Below are positions 43,364-50,718 of a stretch of 64,000 nt of DNA, in pieces. The position numbers and the translations under genes were made by a program. Position 1 is the first letter of the stretch, and each line of letters opens with the position of its first letter. The DNA comes from an uncultured Lachnospiraceae bacterium (GTDB lineage Bacteria > Bacillota > Clostridia > Lachnospirales > Lachnospiraceae), in NCBI GenBank assembly GCA_944381485.1, contig CALWLI010000004.1:1-64000 (forward strand). Reading direction: 5' to 3'. Below the pieces are notes generated by a model, which was given only the letters and a program-made list of their open reading frames with translations, was not told the origin of the DNA and did no database searches.

Positions 43364-44077
43364 TCAAAACTCTATGGTGAGAGCGAATCTCTCCGGGTTT
43401 ATGACGAGCTTGCTGATAAGGATGATATTTCCCTTCTCGTCCATGACCATGTCCGTGTGATGAAGGAGAGGCTCCTTGGCCTTCACCTCAAGATACTTTT
43501 CCTCCCGCTCCCCGGCATATACGATGCTTATGGTCTTTTTAGCGTGGGCGGGGAAGGTTCCGTGTTCGCTGAGCATGGCGTAGATGGAATCGCTCAGGTC
43601 CCCCTCGGAGACAAAATTGTACTCGGAAGGTATGTAGGTCTCCTCGATCATCACAGGGATCCCGTCACTCTTTCTGACTCTCACTATCTTGAGGATCTCA
43701 CTGTCCTGAGGGATCTCCAGCTCAGAGGCAAGCTTCTTGTCAGCCCTGCACCTGTCCACGGAAAGTATCTCTGCTGATGCCTTTTTGCCGTCTGCTGCGC
43801 AGATCTCGGTAAAGCTCATAGGCTTTCCGGGATTCATGACGCGGCCCAGCTTCTTTGATGTGACAAAGGTCCCTATTCCCTGCTTCTTTGTTACAAACTC
43901 ACCCTCGACCAAAAGATTTATGGCCTGGCGAACGGTGATGCGGCTCACATTGTACTTGTCGCAGAGCTCCGCCTCCGTCATAAGACGCTCCGACTCCTTG
44001 AGCTCTCCCGAAAGTATCTGCTGCTTTATGCTGTCAGCCAGCTGCTTGTACATGGGAACGATAGAGTTTTTTGTCAC
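43364..44077 (-). CDS. GntR/UTRA family regulator (FrlR-like)
   Basis: A 237-residue HutC-subfamily repressor. The winged helix (MYKQLADSIKQQILSGELKESERLMTEAELCDKYNVSRITVRQAI, split into motifs) fills residues 9-75, and the UTRA ligand domain follows (about 95-235). The start codon is GTG at 44077 with AGAGG 4-5 nt upstream; the nearby ATG runs into a stop. It sits inside the Amadori locus and is likely to sense a phosphorylated Amadori compound, as FrlR does. A long palindrome flanks its own -10 box, which suggests autoregulation. Confidence 0.88.
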   Translation of the reverse strand: MTKNSIVPMYKQLADSIKQQILSGELKESERLMTEAELCDKYNVSRITVRQAINLLVEGEFVTKKQGIGTFVTSKKLGRVMNPGKPMSFTEICAADGKKASAEILSVDRCRADKKLASELEIPQDSEILKIVRVRKSDGIPVMIEETYIPSEYNFVSEGDLSDSIYAMLSEHGTFPAHAKKTISIVYAGEREEKYLEVKAKEPLLHHTDMVMDEKGNIILISKLVINPERFALTIEF

Positions 44078-44126
44078 TACCTCTTCATTTGTCTGTACGA
44101 TAAAAATCGACCCCCTTTGACTCTAA

Positions 44127-44171
44127 AATAAGCCCTTTATCAATGTATTATAACATCATAAAGGGCTTATT
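44127..44171 (-). promoter_or_regulatory. gntR promoter with perfect 14-bp inverted repeat around the -10
   Basis: AATAAGCCCTTTAT and ATAAAGGGCTTATT flank a 17-nt loop that contains, on the minus strand, TATAAT. A weak -35 (TTGGAA) lies 17 bp upstream of it. It may be an autoregulatory operator, or a terminator of the upstream operon. Confidence 0.6.
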
Positions 44172-44224
44172 CCAATACATTACTCAGATATTGTTATATA
44201 AGATCCTCGATCTAAGCTCAGGCA

Positions 44225-45199
44225 TTAGCCGACGATAAGATCCTTAAGAGCTTCCTCGTCAAGCTGGTTAGCTGCGTCGATCTGCATCTGATCCCAGAGA
44301 CCCTCAGCGTCGATGTCGGCAAAGAATGCGCTTGCCCAATCAGCGAAGTCCTCATTGCCGTAAGCCATGCAAAGTCCGCAGCCCTGATCGAAGTCATCAG
44401 TGGGCTCCCAGGTAAGGCTGTCAACTACAGCAAGGTCAGGGTTAGCTACTACAGCCATCTGAGCCTGAACAGCGTTCATGCAGGCAAGGTCAGCTCTGTC
44501 GTTCTTTACAGCAAGAAGAAGGTCGGGTGTTGCTGAGAGCTGCTGAAGCTCGGCATCGGGATAGAGATGCTCTGTCATTGTAAGGTCTATAGAACCCATC
44601 TGTCCTGCAACTGTAACTCCCTCAAGAGTTCCTGTGAACAGAGGATCGTCAACTCTTTCCTTCTTTGCAACGTAGCACTCGTCAGACTTGTGATATACGT
44701 CTGTGAAGAGCCAGTTCTCCTTACGCTCGTCGGTAGGAGAAAGTCTTGTTATAAAGTGGATCTGGTTAGCCTGAAGAGCTGAAGTACATCCTGTAAGGTC
44801 TGACTCATAGAAGTCAACGCTTACATCTCTTCCAAGGTAATCTGAGAGACGGTCAGCCATCTCATACATACCTGCAACCTCGAATCCTACCAGCTGATCC
44901 TCACCGTCTATTATGGTGTGGAAGCAGAAGGTGGGAGAGTTTCCGATGATACCTACCTTCATTACGCCGTTCTCGGCAATGTCCTTAAGGATGGGTCCCA
45001 TCTCTGAAACGTCGGGAGCCTCAGCCTCTGCGGCCTCAGACTCAGCCTCGGTCTCTGCGACAGTTGTCTCTGCAGCTTCAGTCTCTGCAGCGGTGGTCTC
45101 AGCTGCAGTTGTCTCTGTAGTGGCGGATGAGCCACAGGCTGCAAGTGAGAGAGCTACTGCTCCTGTCAAAAACACTGATACTAATTTTTTGAGTTTCAT
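44225..45199 (-). CDS. Polar amino-acid-type ABC transporter substrate-binding lipoprotein
   Basis: A 324-residue lipoprotein: lipobox LAAC, acylated Cys at residue 22, then a Thr/Glu/Ala-rich linker (about 23-65) typical of surface lipoproteins. The bacterial extracellular binding domain (SBP_bac_3) follows: GVMKVGIIGNSPTFCFH, VGFEVAGMYEMADRLSDYLGRDV, FITRLSPTDERKENWLFTD. GAGGAGG precedes the ATG. It is the last gene of the transporter set (permease, ATPase, this protein). The context suggests uptake of Amadori compounds, not free amino acids. Confidence 0.88.
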   Translation of the reverse strand: MKLKKLVSVFLTGAVALSLAACGSSATTETTAAETTAAETEAAETTVAETEAESEAAEAEAPDVSEMGPILKDIAENGVMKVGIIGNSPTFCFHTIIDGEDQLVGFEVAGMYEMADRLSDYLGRDVSVDFYESDLTGCTSALQANQIHFITRLSPTDERKENWLFTDVYHKSDECYVAKKERVDDPLFTGTLEGVTVAGQMGSIDLTMTEHLYPDAELQQLSATPDLLLAVKNDRADLACMNAVQAQMAVVANPDLAVVDSLTWEPTDDFDQGCGLCMAYGNEDFADWASAFFADIDAEGLWDQMQIDAANQLDEEALKDLIVG

Positions 45200-45263
45200 A
45201 CTTTTTTCCTCCTCTTTTAGTTTTGAAACTTAAATATTATGCCCGAAAGCTTTTTTACTTAGA

Positions 45264-46022
45264 TTAGAGCATCTTGCTGAGGAAATCCTTGGTCCTCTGA
45301 TGCTGAGGGTTGGCCATTATCTCTCTGGGATTGCCCTGCTCGACGATATATCCGCCGTCCATGAATACCAGCTCGTCTCCGACCTCTCTTGCAAAGCCCA
45401 TCTCATGGGTTACGACCACCATGGTCATGCCGTCCTCTGCAAGCTTTCTCATGATCTGAAGTACCTCTCCGACCATCTCCGGGTCAAGGGCTGAGGTTGC
45501 CTCGTCAAAGAGTATTACCTCCGGCTCCATGGCAAGGGTCCTTGCTATGGCAACTCTCTGCTTCTGGCCTCCTGAAAGCTGTGAGGGGTAGGCGTCCATC
45601 TTGTCCCCAAGGCCAACTCTCTTAAGGAGAGCGGCTGCTCTCTCCTCCGCCTTCTCCTTTGACTCCTTCTTCACCTTGCGGGGCCCTATGGTCACATTGT
45701 CAAGGACGCTGAGATTGTCAAAGAGATTGAAAAGCTGGAAGACCATGCCGAATTTCTCGCGGTACTTGTCTATCTTTAAGTTCTTTCCCAGTATGGACTC
45801 ACCGTGGAATAGTATATCTCCGTCAGTGGGCTTCTCCAGGAGGTTGAGGCATCTCAAAAATGTGGATTTTCCTGATCCTGAGGGGCCGATGACGACCACA
45901 GCCTCTCCCTTTCTTATCTGAAGGTCTATGCCCTTTAAGACCTCCAAATGTCCGAAATTCTTTTTAAGTCCTTTTACCTCTATGATGACTTCGCCATTGT
46001 TTTTTTCGGTAGTATTAGTCAT
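45264..46022 (-). CDS. Amino-acid-type ABC transporter ATPase
   Basis: A 252-residue GlnQ/HisP-class ATPase. Walker [10 protein letters not shown] near 46-54, Q-loop [22 protein letters not shown] and Walker [15 protein letters not shown] are intact. The ATG at 46022 is chosen because AAAGGAGG lies 10 nt upstream; the gene overlaps the permease stop. Confidence 0.92.
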   Translation of the reverse strand: MTNTTEKNNGEVIIEVKGLKKNFGHLEVLKGIDLQIRKGEAVVVIGPSGSGKSTFLRCLNLLEKPTDGDILFHGESILGKNLKIDKYREKFGMVFQLFNLFDNLSVLDNVTIGPRKVKKESKEKAEERAAALLKRVGLGDKMDAYPSQLSGGQKQRVAIARTLAMEPEVILFDEATSALDPEMVGEVLQIMRKLAEDGMTMVVVTHEMGFAREVGDELVFMDGGYIVEQGNPREIMANPQHQRTKDFLSKML

Positions 46023-46668
46023 GAGCGTGCAGCCTCCTTTCAAGAACTCCTACTAACTTCTTGAGAACATAAGTTACGATAAAATAAAGGACTGCGGTAA
46101 CGATAAGGGGCTCAAAAGCAAGGAAGGTGTTTGCCCTTACGGTGTTTGAGGTGTATGTCAGCTCGTGAACCGCGATTACCGAAACTATGGAGGTATCCTT
46201 TATGAGAAGGATGAACTCATTACATAGAGAGGGCAATACGTTCTTTATGGCCTGGGGAATGATGATGTAGCGGTTTGCCTGGAATTTGGACATTCCTATA
46301 CATCTTGCGGCCTCCATCTGGCCCTTGTTTACCGCCTGCATACCTGCTCTTGTGTGCTCAGCGATATAGACCGAGCTGTTGACCGTGAGAGATACTACAG
46401 CCGCCCAGAAGGCCGGGAGAGTAGTGGCGATACCATAGTAAACTATGAATATCTGAACCATGACAGGTACGCCTCTTATGAAGTTTATCCATCCGTCTAT
46501 GATGACGTTTAAGGTCTTGTGGTTCTGAACACGGAGAAGTCCCATGGCAACTCCGACTACGGTTCCGCATATCAATGTCCAGAAGGAGAGCTGAAGGGTG
46601 ACCTTAAGGCCGTCCCAGTAATAAAAGGAGTATTTCTCCAAAAACGAAAAGTTAAATCCTAAAAACAT
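46015..46668 (-). CDS. Amino-acid-type ABC transporter permease
   Basis: A 217-residue HisM/GlnP-family permease with about five helices. The family pattern [24 protein letters not shown] and the EAA motif ([30 protein letters not shown], in parts) are clear. Only one permease gene is present, so the channel is probably a homodimer. Shine-Dalgarno GGAGGT. Confidence 0.93.
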   Translation of the reverse strand: MFLGFNFSFLEKYSFYYWDGLKVTLQLSFWTLICGTVVGVAMGLLRVQNHKTLNVIIDGWINFIRGVPVMVQIFIVYYGIATTLPAFWAAVVSLTVNSSVYIAEHTRAGMQAVNKGQMEAARCIGMSKFQANRYIIIPQAIKNVLPSLCNEFILLIKDTSIVSVIAVHELTYTSNTVRANTFLAFEPLIVTAVLYFIVTYVLKKLVGVLERRLHAHD

Positions 46669-46708
46669 ATGTTTACCTCCGGTTTAACCTGCAGGTCAGA
46701 GAGGGAGT

Positions 46709-47137
46709 TTACTCCCCCATGACCATTATCATGTACCTGCGGATCTGAAGTCCGTCAAACTCTACAAAGTAGATGTTCTGCTCGCCTCCTGTCACCATTT
46801 TTCCGTCTATAACGGGGAACATGCAGTGGTTTCCCGCAAGCATTGACTTGAGATGTCCCGGGGCATTTCCTGAGCAGGTGCCGTAGGTGGGAAGCATGTG
46901 GGTGTGAACATAGGGGTAATCCTTGGGGACAAGCCTATCCATTGTGATCTCTATGTCCTTCTCCACGCAGGGAAGAGCCTCGTTTATCATTATGCCTGTG
47001 GTGGTGTGCTTTGTGATAACGGCAACCACACCGTTCTTTATTCCGCTCTCCGCCACGGCAGCCTTCACCTCGTCGGTGATCTTTATCATTTCAAATTCTT
47101 TCTTGGTAGTTAATTTCCTCTCAAACAGCTTGACCAT
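46709..47137 (-). CDS. YjbQ (UPF0047) family protein
   Basis: A 142-residue protein of the YjbQ family, which forms trimers with clustered histidines. Signatures are ITKHTTTGIMINE, HLKSMLAGNHCMFPVIDG and GEQNIYFVEFDG. E. coli YjbQ has a weak thiamine-phosphate synthase activity; the true role is unsettled. GGAGGT lies 5 nt before the ATG and the upstream gene ends 1 bp away, so it is tightly coupled to the amidohydrolase. Its place in an Amadori operon suggests an accessory catalytic role here (inference). Confidence 0.88.
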   Translation of the reverse strand: MVKLFERKLTTKKEFEMIKITDEVKAAVAESGIKNGVVAVITKHTTTGIMINEALPCVEKDIEITMDRLVPKDYPYVHTHMLPTYGTCSGNAPGHLKSMLAGNHCMFPVIDGKMVTGGEQNIYFVEFDGLQIRRYMIMVMGE

Positions 47138-47138
47138 A

Positions 47139-47990
47139 TTAGACCTCCAATCCTAAGAAACGAACAGCGTTGCCGCCCAGCACAGCTTCCATGACGTCAT
47201 CCCTCAGAGGAAGGTTCTTGATTCCGTCAAGGCTTCTCACATGTCTGAACCTGGGATTGTTGGAACCGAACATCACCTTGTCGGCAAAGCAGTTCTGAAG
47301 CCAGTTCAGATTCATATTTACAGAGAAGAGATGAGAGTAGTAGTTGCGGGGTGAGTCCATATATACCATGGAGGTATCCGCATACACATTGGGATACTTC
47401 ATAAGCATCATTATGGTCTCATTCCACCAAGGCCAGCCCATGTGGGCAAGGCAGATGTTCATCTCGGGGTACTCCTCGGCAACACACTCAAAATTGATGG
47501 GCTCCGAGAACTTGGCGGGAGTATTGGGCTCCCAGCTGTAGCCTGCGTGGAACATGATGGGCTTTTTCCTTGCGGCACAGACATCATACAGAGGCTTTAA
47601 CATGGGATCGTCAGGATAAATGTGAAGCCTTGAAAGGTTCAGCTTGAGTCCCTGGAGCTTAAGCTCGTCGAAGGCTCTCTCCAGCTCCTTCTTTGCGTCC
47701 TCCCTGCGGGGGTCGATGCCTGCAAAGCCGATGAAGCGCTCCGGGCACTTTGCCACTATGGAGGCCATCTCATCGTTGGAAACTATGGCCTTTCCCATAT
47801 CCTTGGAGTAATCCTCGGGAAGCCAAACAACCTTGTCGATGCCGGCGTCATCCAGAAGCACCAGCTCAAAGTCTATGGGGTTTATTCCCGACTTGAAAAC
47901 TCCGAAGCTCTTCCTTCTGAATTCAAATGTGTCCGGATCTTTATTGATCCCATCCAGTAATACCGGATGTGCATGAATGTCTATAACCAT
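47139..47990 (-). CDS. Amidohydrolase (PF04909-type) family protein
   Basis: A 283-residue TIM-barrel hydrolase or decarboxylase-like protein. Metal motif DIHAHP (H6, H8), then MFHAGY near 146, LAHMGWPWW near 183 and FGSNNPRFR near 244. The last motif is normally GSDxP, whose Asp is a metal or catalytic residue; here it is Asn. AAAGGAG precedes the ATG. It lies between the kinase and YjbQ genes, with a 187-bp AT-rich gap on the kinase side. Confidence 0.85.
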   Translation of the reverse strand: MVIDIHAHPVLLDGINKDPDTFEFRRKSFGVFKSGINPIDFELVLLDDAGIDKVVWLPEDYSKDMGKAIVSNDEMASIVAKCPERFIGFAGIDPRREDAKKELERAFDELKLQGLKLNLSRLHIYPDDPMLKPLYDVCAARKKPIMFHAGYSWEPNTPAKFSEPINFECVAEEYPEMNICLAHMGWPWWNETIMMLMKYPNVYADTSMVYMDSPRNYYSHLFSVNMNLNWLQNCFADKVMFGSNNPRFRHVRSLDGIKNLPLRDDVMEAVLGGNAVRFLGLEV

Positions 47991-48177
47991 ACCTGCAAAC
48001 TCCTTTCCCTTTTTTGATTTTTAAGCTTTGATTTTTAATTTCCAAGCTTTAATTTCTTATTTTTAGGCTTTTATATCTTTAAATATTTTAAATATATTTT
48101 TGCTTTTTCCTCTGCAGTCTCCCGGCAGCCTTCCTATAGCTCGCTTACAACTCCACTGCAGCTTCTTTAAGCTCTCA

Positions 48178-48987
48178 CTACAGATAGGGGTCGAAGACCG
48201 AAACGATTATGGCGGATCTCTTTGCTCCCTCAGCCATACATTCCTCTATAGGCTTTTCATCAAGGAAGCCTGAGATGAATCCTGAAAAATAGGAGTCTCC
48301 CGCGCCTACGGTGTTCACCACCTTCTCGGCCTTCTCTATGCCGTGGCGGTAAAAATTCTTTCCGTCATAGGCCATGGATCCGTCGCTTCCGAAGGTTGCA
48401 AGAGCTATATGAGTTCCGAGAGCTACTGCATGCTCAAGGAATTCATGGGCCTTATCCTCCTCCCCCTTCTCAAAGGATGCGAGGCAGCAGTAGCAGTTTT
48501 CAAGGACAGAGTCCACATCCTCCCTGTCTCTGCGGGTGCTGAGGTCGAAAAATATCTTTACGCCTCTCTCCTTTATCTCCTTGAGCCTTCCCATAAGCTT
48601 TCCGGTGAAATCCGAGAGCATTATCTCGTGCTCACATATAAAGTCCACCGCCTCGTCGGAGAACTCGTAATCCCTCATGACGCCCCTTACGGGAGTGCCG
48701 TAGGTGCGCTCGTTGTTCACAAGATAGAGGGGGACCCTGGGAGTCTCTCCACCGGGTATTACCTCAAGGTGGGAGCAGTCAATGCCCATCTCGGAAAACT
48801 TAGCGAGGGCAGCCTTTCCGTACTCGTCATCAGAGACCGCTGAAACTACAGAGGCCTTAACATCCTTCCTCATCTGAAGAAGATTGATAATGACGTTCAC
48901 TCCGTTTCCTGTAACATAAAACCTGTTGTCAAAATCGGGATAAAAATCTGTAGTCACATATCCCGCCGCCGTGATCTTTCTCATCAT
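48178..48987 (-). CDS. frlD: PfkB-family sugar kinase, FrlD-like
   Basis: A 269-residue ribokinase-fold enzyme. The substrate side has GNGVNVIINLLQ, and the phosphoryl-transfer motif is NTVGAGDSYFSGFISGF near 225-241. Several stretches (GVMRDYEFSDE, FGSDGSMAYDG) are close to E. coli fructoselysine 6-kinase FrlD. GGGAGG lies before the ATG at 48987. It is the first gene of the minus-strand Amadori operon and probably phosphorylates the incoming fructosyl-amino acid before FrlB cleavage. Confidence 0.8.
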   Translation of the reverse strand: MMRKITAAGYVTTDFYPDFDNRFYVTGNGVNVIINLLQMRKDVKASVVSAVSDDEYGKAALAKFSEMGIDCSHLEVIPGGETPRVPLYLVNNERTYGTPVRGVMRDYEFSDEAVDFICEHEIMLSDFTGKLMGRLKEIKERGVKIFFDLSTRRDREDVDSVLENCYCCLASFEKGEEDKAHEFLEHAVALGTHIALATFGSDGSMAYDGKNFYRHGIEKAEKVVNTVGAGDSYFSGFISGFLDEKPIEECMAEGAKRSAIIVSVFDPYL

Positions 48988-49016
48988 GTAGCCTCCCGGT
49001 CAATATATTCGACTTT

Positions 49017-49072
49017 GATATCACAGGTGATATCGTTATTATATAACAACATATATCGTTATATATTCTTTG
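49017..49072 (-). promoter_or_regulatory. Candidate operators upstream of the kinase gene
   Basis: GATATCAC-AG-GTGATATC is an 18-bp palindrome at 49017-49034. Next to it are ATATAAC/GTTATAT words (about 49034-49070). They lie between the promoter at 49081-49109 and the kinase start, as expected for repressor sites. Confidence 0.6.
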
Positions 49073-49080
49073 ATACTGCA

Positions 49081-49109
49081 ATATTACTCTAATAAAAGAC
49101 GTTTGTCAA
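49081..49109 (-). promoter_or_regulatory. Promoter of the Amadori operon
   Basis: On the minus strand, TTGACA (49109-49104) and TAATAT (49086-49081) with a 17-bp spacer, about 95 bp before the kinase start. The region 49110-49310 shows no other feature I can support. Confidence 0.8.
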
Positions 49110-49314
49110 TGTATGAGGGACTTGGACTTATATATTTTTCGCAATATATACTAATTTAAACGGATAGAATTGTGCAATATATATAAGACATTTCAGGGCG
49201 CTTCGTAAAATGAGACAAAAAGGGTGAAAAAATTCACAATATGCCCTCCGGAGGTTGTCATATCCCCTCTTTTCCCTGCGATTGACATTTTTCAGGGCTC
49301 TGCTATACTATAGT

Positions 49315-49398
49315 AGAATCCCGGGGAGTCAAATGACTGAGAGTGAGAAATCTGACCCGTTGAACCTGAACCGGATAATACCGGCGGAGGGAGTGAGG
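49315..49398 (+). promoter_or_regulatory. TPP riboswitch aptamer
   Basis: The THI-element core words are present in order: CGGGGAGTC, ACTGAGAG, GACCCGTTGAACCTGAACC, GGATAATACCGGCGGAGGGA. It senses thiamine pyrophosphate and stands before ykoF-ykoE-ykoDC. Confidence 0.95.
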
Positions 49399-49420
49399 AA
49401 TTTTTTGTTATGAGGAAATT

Positions 49421-49456
49421 GGCCTCCGTGGATAATACTATCTTCGGAGGCTTTTT
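49421..49456 (+). terminator. Expression platform: terminator that also hides the Shine-Dalgarno
   Basis: GCCTCCG (49422-49428) pairs with CGGAGGC (49445-49451), followed by T5. The GGAGG of the 3' arm is the only Shine-Dalgarno for the ykoF ATG, 8 nt further on. CGGAGG at 49385-49390 in the aptamer end is the obvious competing partner for CCTCCG. Confidence 0.85.
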
Positions 49457-49458
49457 AT

Positions 49459-50109
49459 ATGGAAAAAAAGGAATATGTGACCTACGGAAACAAGGGAGCC
49501 TGCGGCTGTGGCTGCGGCGCTGATAAAGAGGGCATGGGCAATGCCACAGGCATAACCGGCTGCCGCTTTTCCCTCTCCCCCATGACCGACAGCTTTGTGG
49601 AAATAATACTTGACGCGGTGAAAAAGACCCGCACAGACAAGGTCTGGCAGGAGACAGGCAAGCTCTCCACCATCTACAGGGGAAGGCAGATACATGTGGA
49701 GGACGCCCTCAAGGGCTGCTTCATAAACGCCTACAGAGAGGGAGTGCACATGACGCTGGAGGCCACCTACTCCAAGGGCTGCCCCGGAGACATAAAGGGG
49801 GATTCCTTCATGGCGGCGGACGATGAGCTCCTTAACGAGCCGGAGATAAAAGACGTGCATTTTCCTGTGGCGGCAAAGATCTCCCTCTATCCCATGGGCA
49901 TACCCGACTACATGAAATACATAGCTGAGGTGGTAAACCACGCCATAGATCTGGGCATATATGAGAAGTCGGCCCACTACTGCACAGTATTAAGCTGCGA
50001 CGTACAGCAGCTCTTTGACTACATACACTATGTCAACAGCTATTGCGGCGAGAAACTCAGCCACTATATATTTGAAGTTACGATTTCGGTAAACAGTCCC
50101 ACAAAGTAG
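49459..50109 (+). CDS. ykoF: YkoF family thiamine/HMP-binding protein
   Basis: A 216-residue cytoplasmic protein of the YkoF family, which in Bacillus binds thiamine and its pyrimidine precursor HMP through two ferredoxin-like ACT-type repeats. Two repeats are visible (GCRFSLSPMTDSFVEIILDAVKK near 34-56 and VAAKISLYPMGIPDYMKYIAEVV near 139-161). A Cys/Gly-rich N-terminal segment (GACGCGCGAD) precedes the first repeat and could bind a metal. First gene of the riboswitch operon. Confidence 0.88.
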   Translation: MEKKEYVTYGNKGACGCGCGADKEGMGNATGITGCRFSLSPMTDSFVEIILDAVKKTRTDKVWQETGKLSTIYRGRQIHVEDALKGCFINAYREGVHMTLEATYSKGCPGDIKGDSFMAADDELLNEPEIKDVHFPVAAKISLYPMGIPDYMKYIAEVVNHAIDLGIYEKSAHYCTVLSCDVQQLFDYIHYVNSYCGEKLSHYIFEVTISVNSPTK

Positions 50110-50118
50110 GAGGAAGAC

Positions 50119-50718
50119 ATGAGAGAGAGTTGGAAATTAAAGGACATACTTATGATAGCCGTGACAGGAGTACTGTTCGGAGTGATATTTTTGGGAGCCA
50201 CCTACAGCGGAGGTTTTTTGAGCGGCATACTTACGCCCCTCGGCATGGCACAGCTGGGCTACGAGCCCTTCTACGGCATCTACTTTATGGCGGGAGCCTT
50301 CGGAGGATACGTGCTGAGAAGGCCGGGAGCAGCCATAATATCCGAGATGCTTGCGGCAGTGATCGAGTGTCTTCTGGGAAATTACTTCGGCCCCATAATC
50401 ATACTCTCAGGCTTTGTTCAGGGCCTTGGCATAGAGCTGGTGTTGGCCGTTTTCGGCTACAAAAAATATGATTTGAAAACTATGCTTATAGCATCGGTCT
50501 GCTGCTCCGTAATAACCATGGGCTACAACCTTGTAATAAGCGGTTACAGCACCATAGCACCTTCCGTGCTCATGATCATGCTCATAGTAAGGATAATAAG
50601 CGCAATGCTCATAACCGCCTGCTTCACAAAGTATCTGGCTGACCGCCTGGCAAAGGCCGGAGTCTTAAGGGGCTATGCTGTGAGCAGAGGAATAGAGCTT
50701 CAGGATGAGGAAGAGTGA
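50119..50718 (+). CDS. ykoE: YkoE-type ECF transporter S component
   Basis: A 199-residue membrane protein with about six helices, the substrate-specific subunit for HMP or thiamine. Family segments WKLKDILMIAVTGVLFGVIFLG, GPIIILSGFVQGLGIELVLA and YSTIAPSVLMIMLIVRIISAML are clear. Shine-Dalgarno GGAGGAAG; the 3' end overlaps the next gene. Confidence 0.9.
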   Translation: MRESWKLKDILMIAVTGVLFGVIFLGATYSGGFLSGILTPLGMAQLGYEPFYGIYFMAGAFGGYVLRRPGAAIISEMLAAVIECLLGNYFGPIIILSGFVQGLGIELVLAVFGYKKYDLKTMLIASVCCSVITMGYNLVISGYSTIAPSVLMIMLIVRIISAMLITACFTKYLADRLAKAGVLRGYAVSRGIELQDEEE

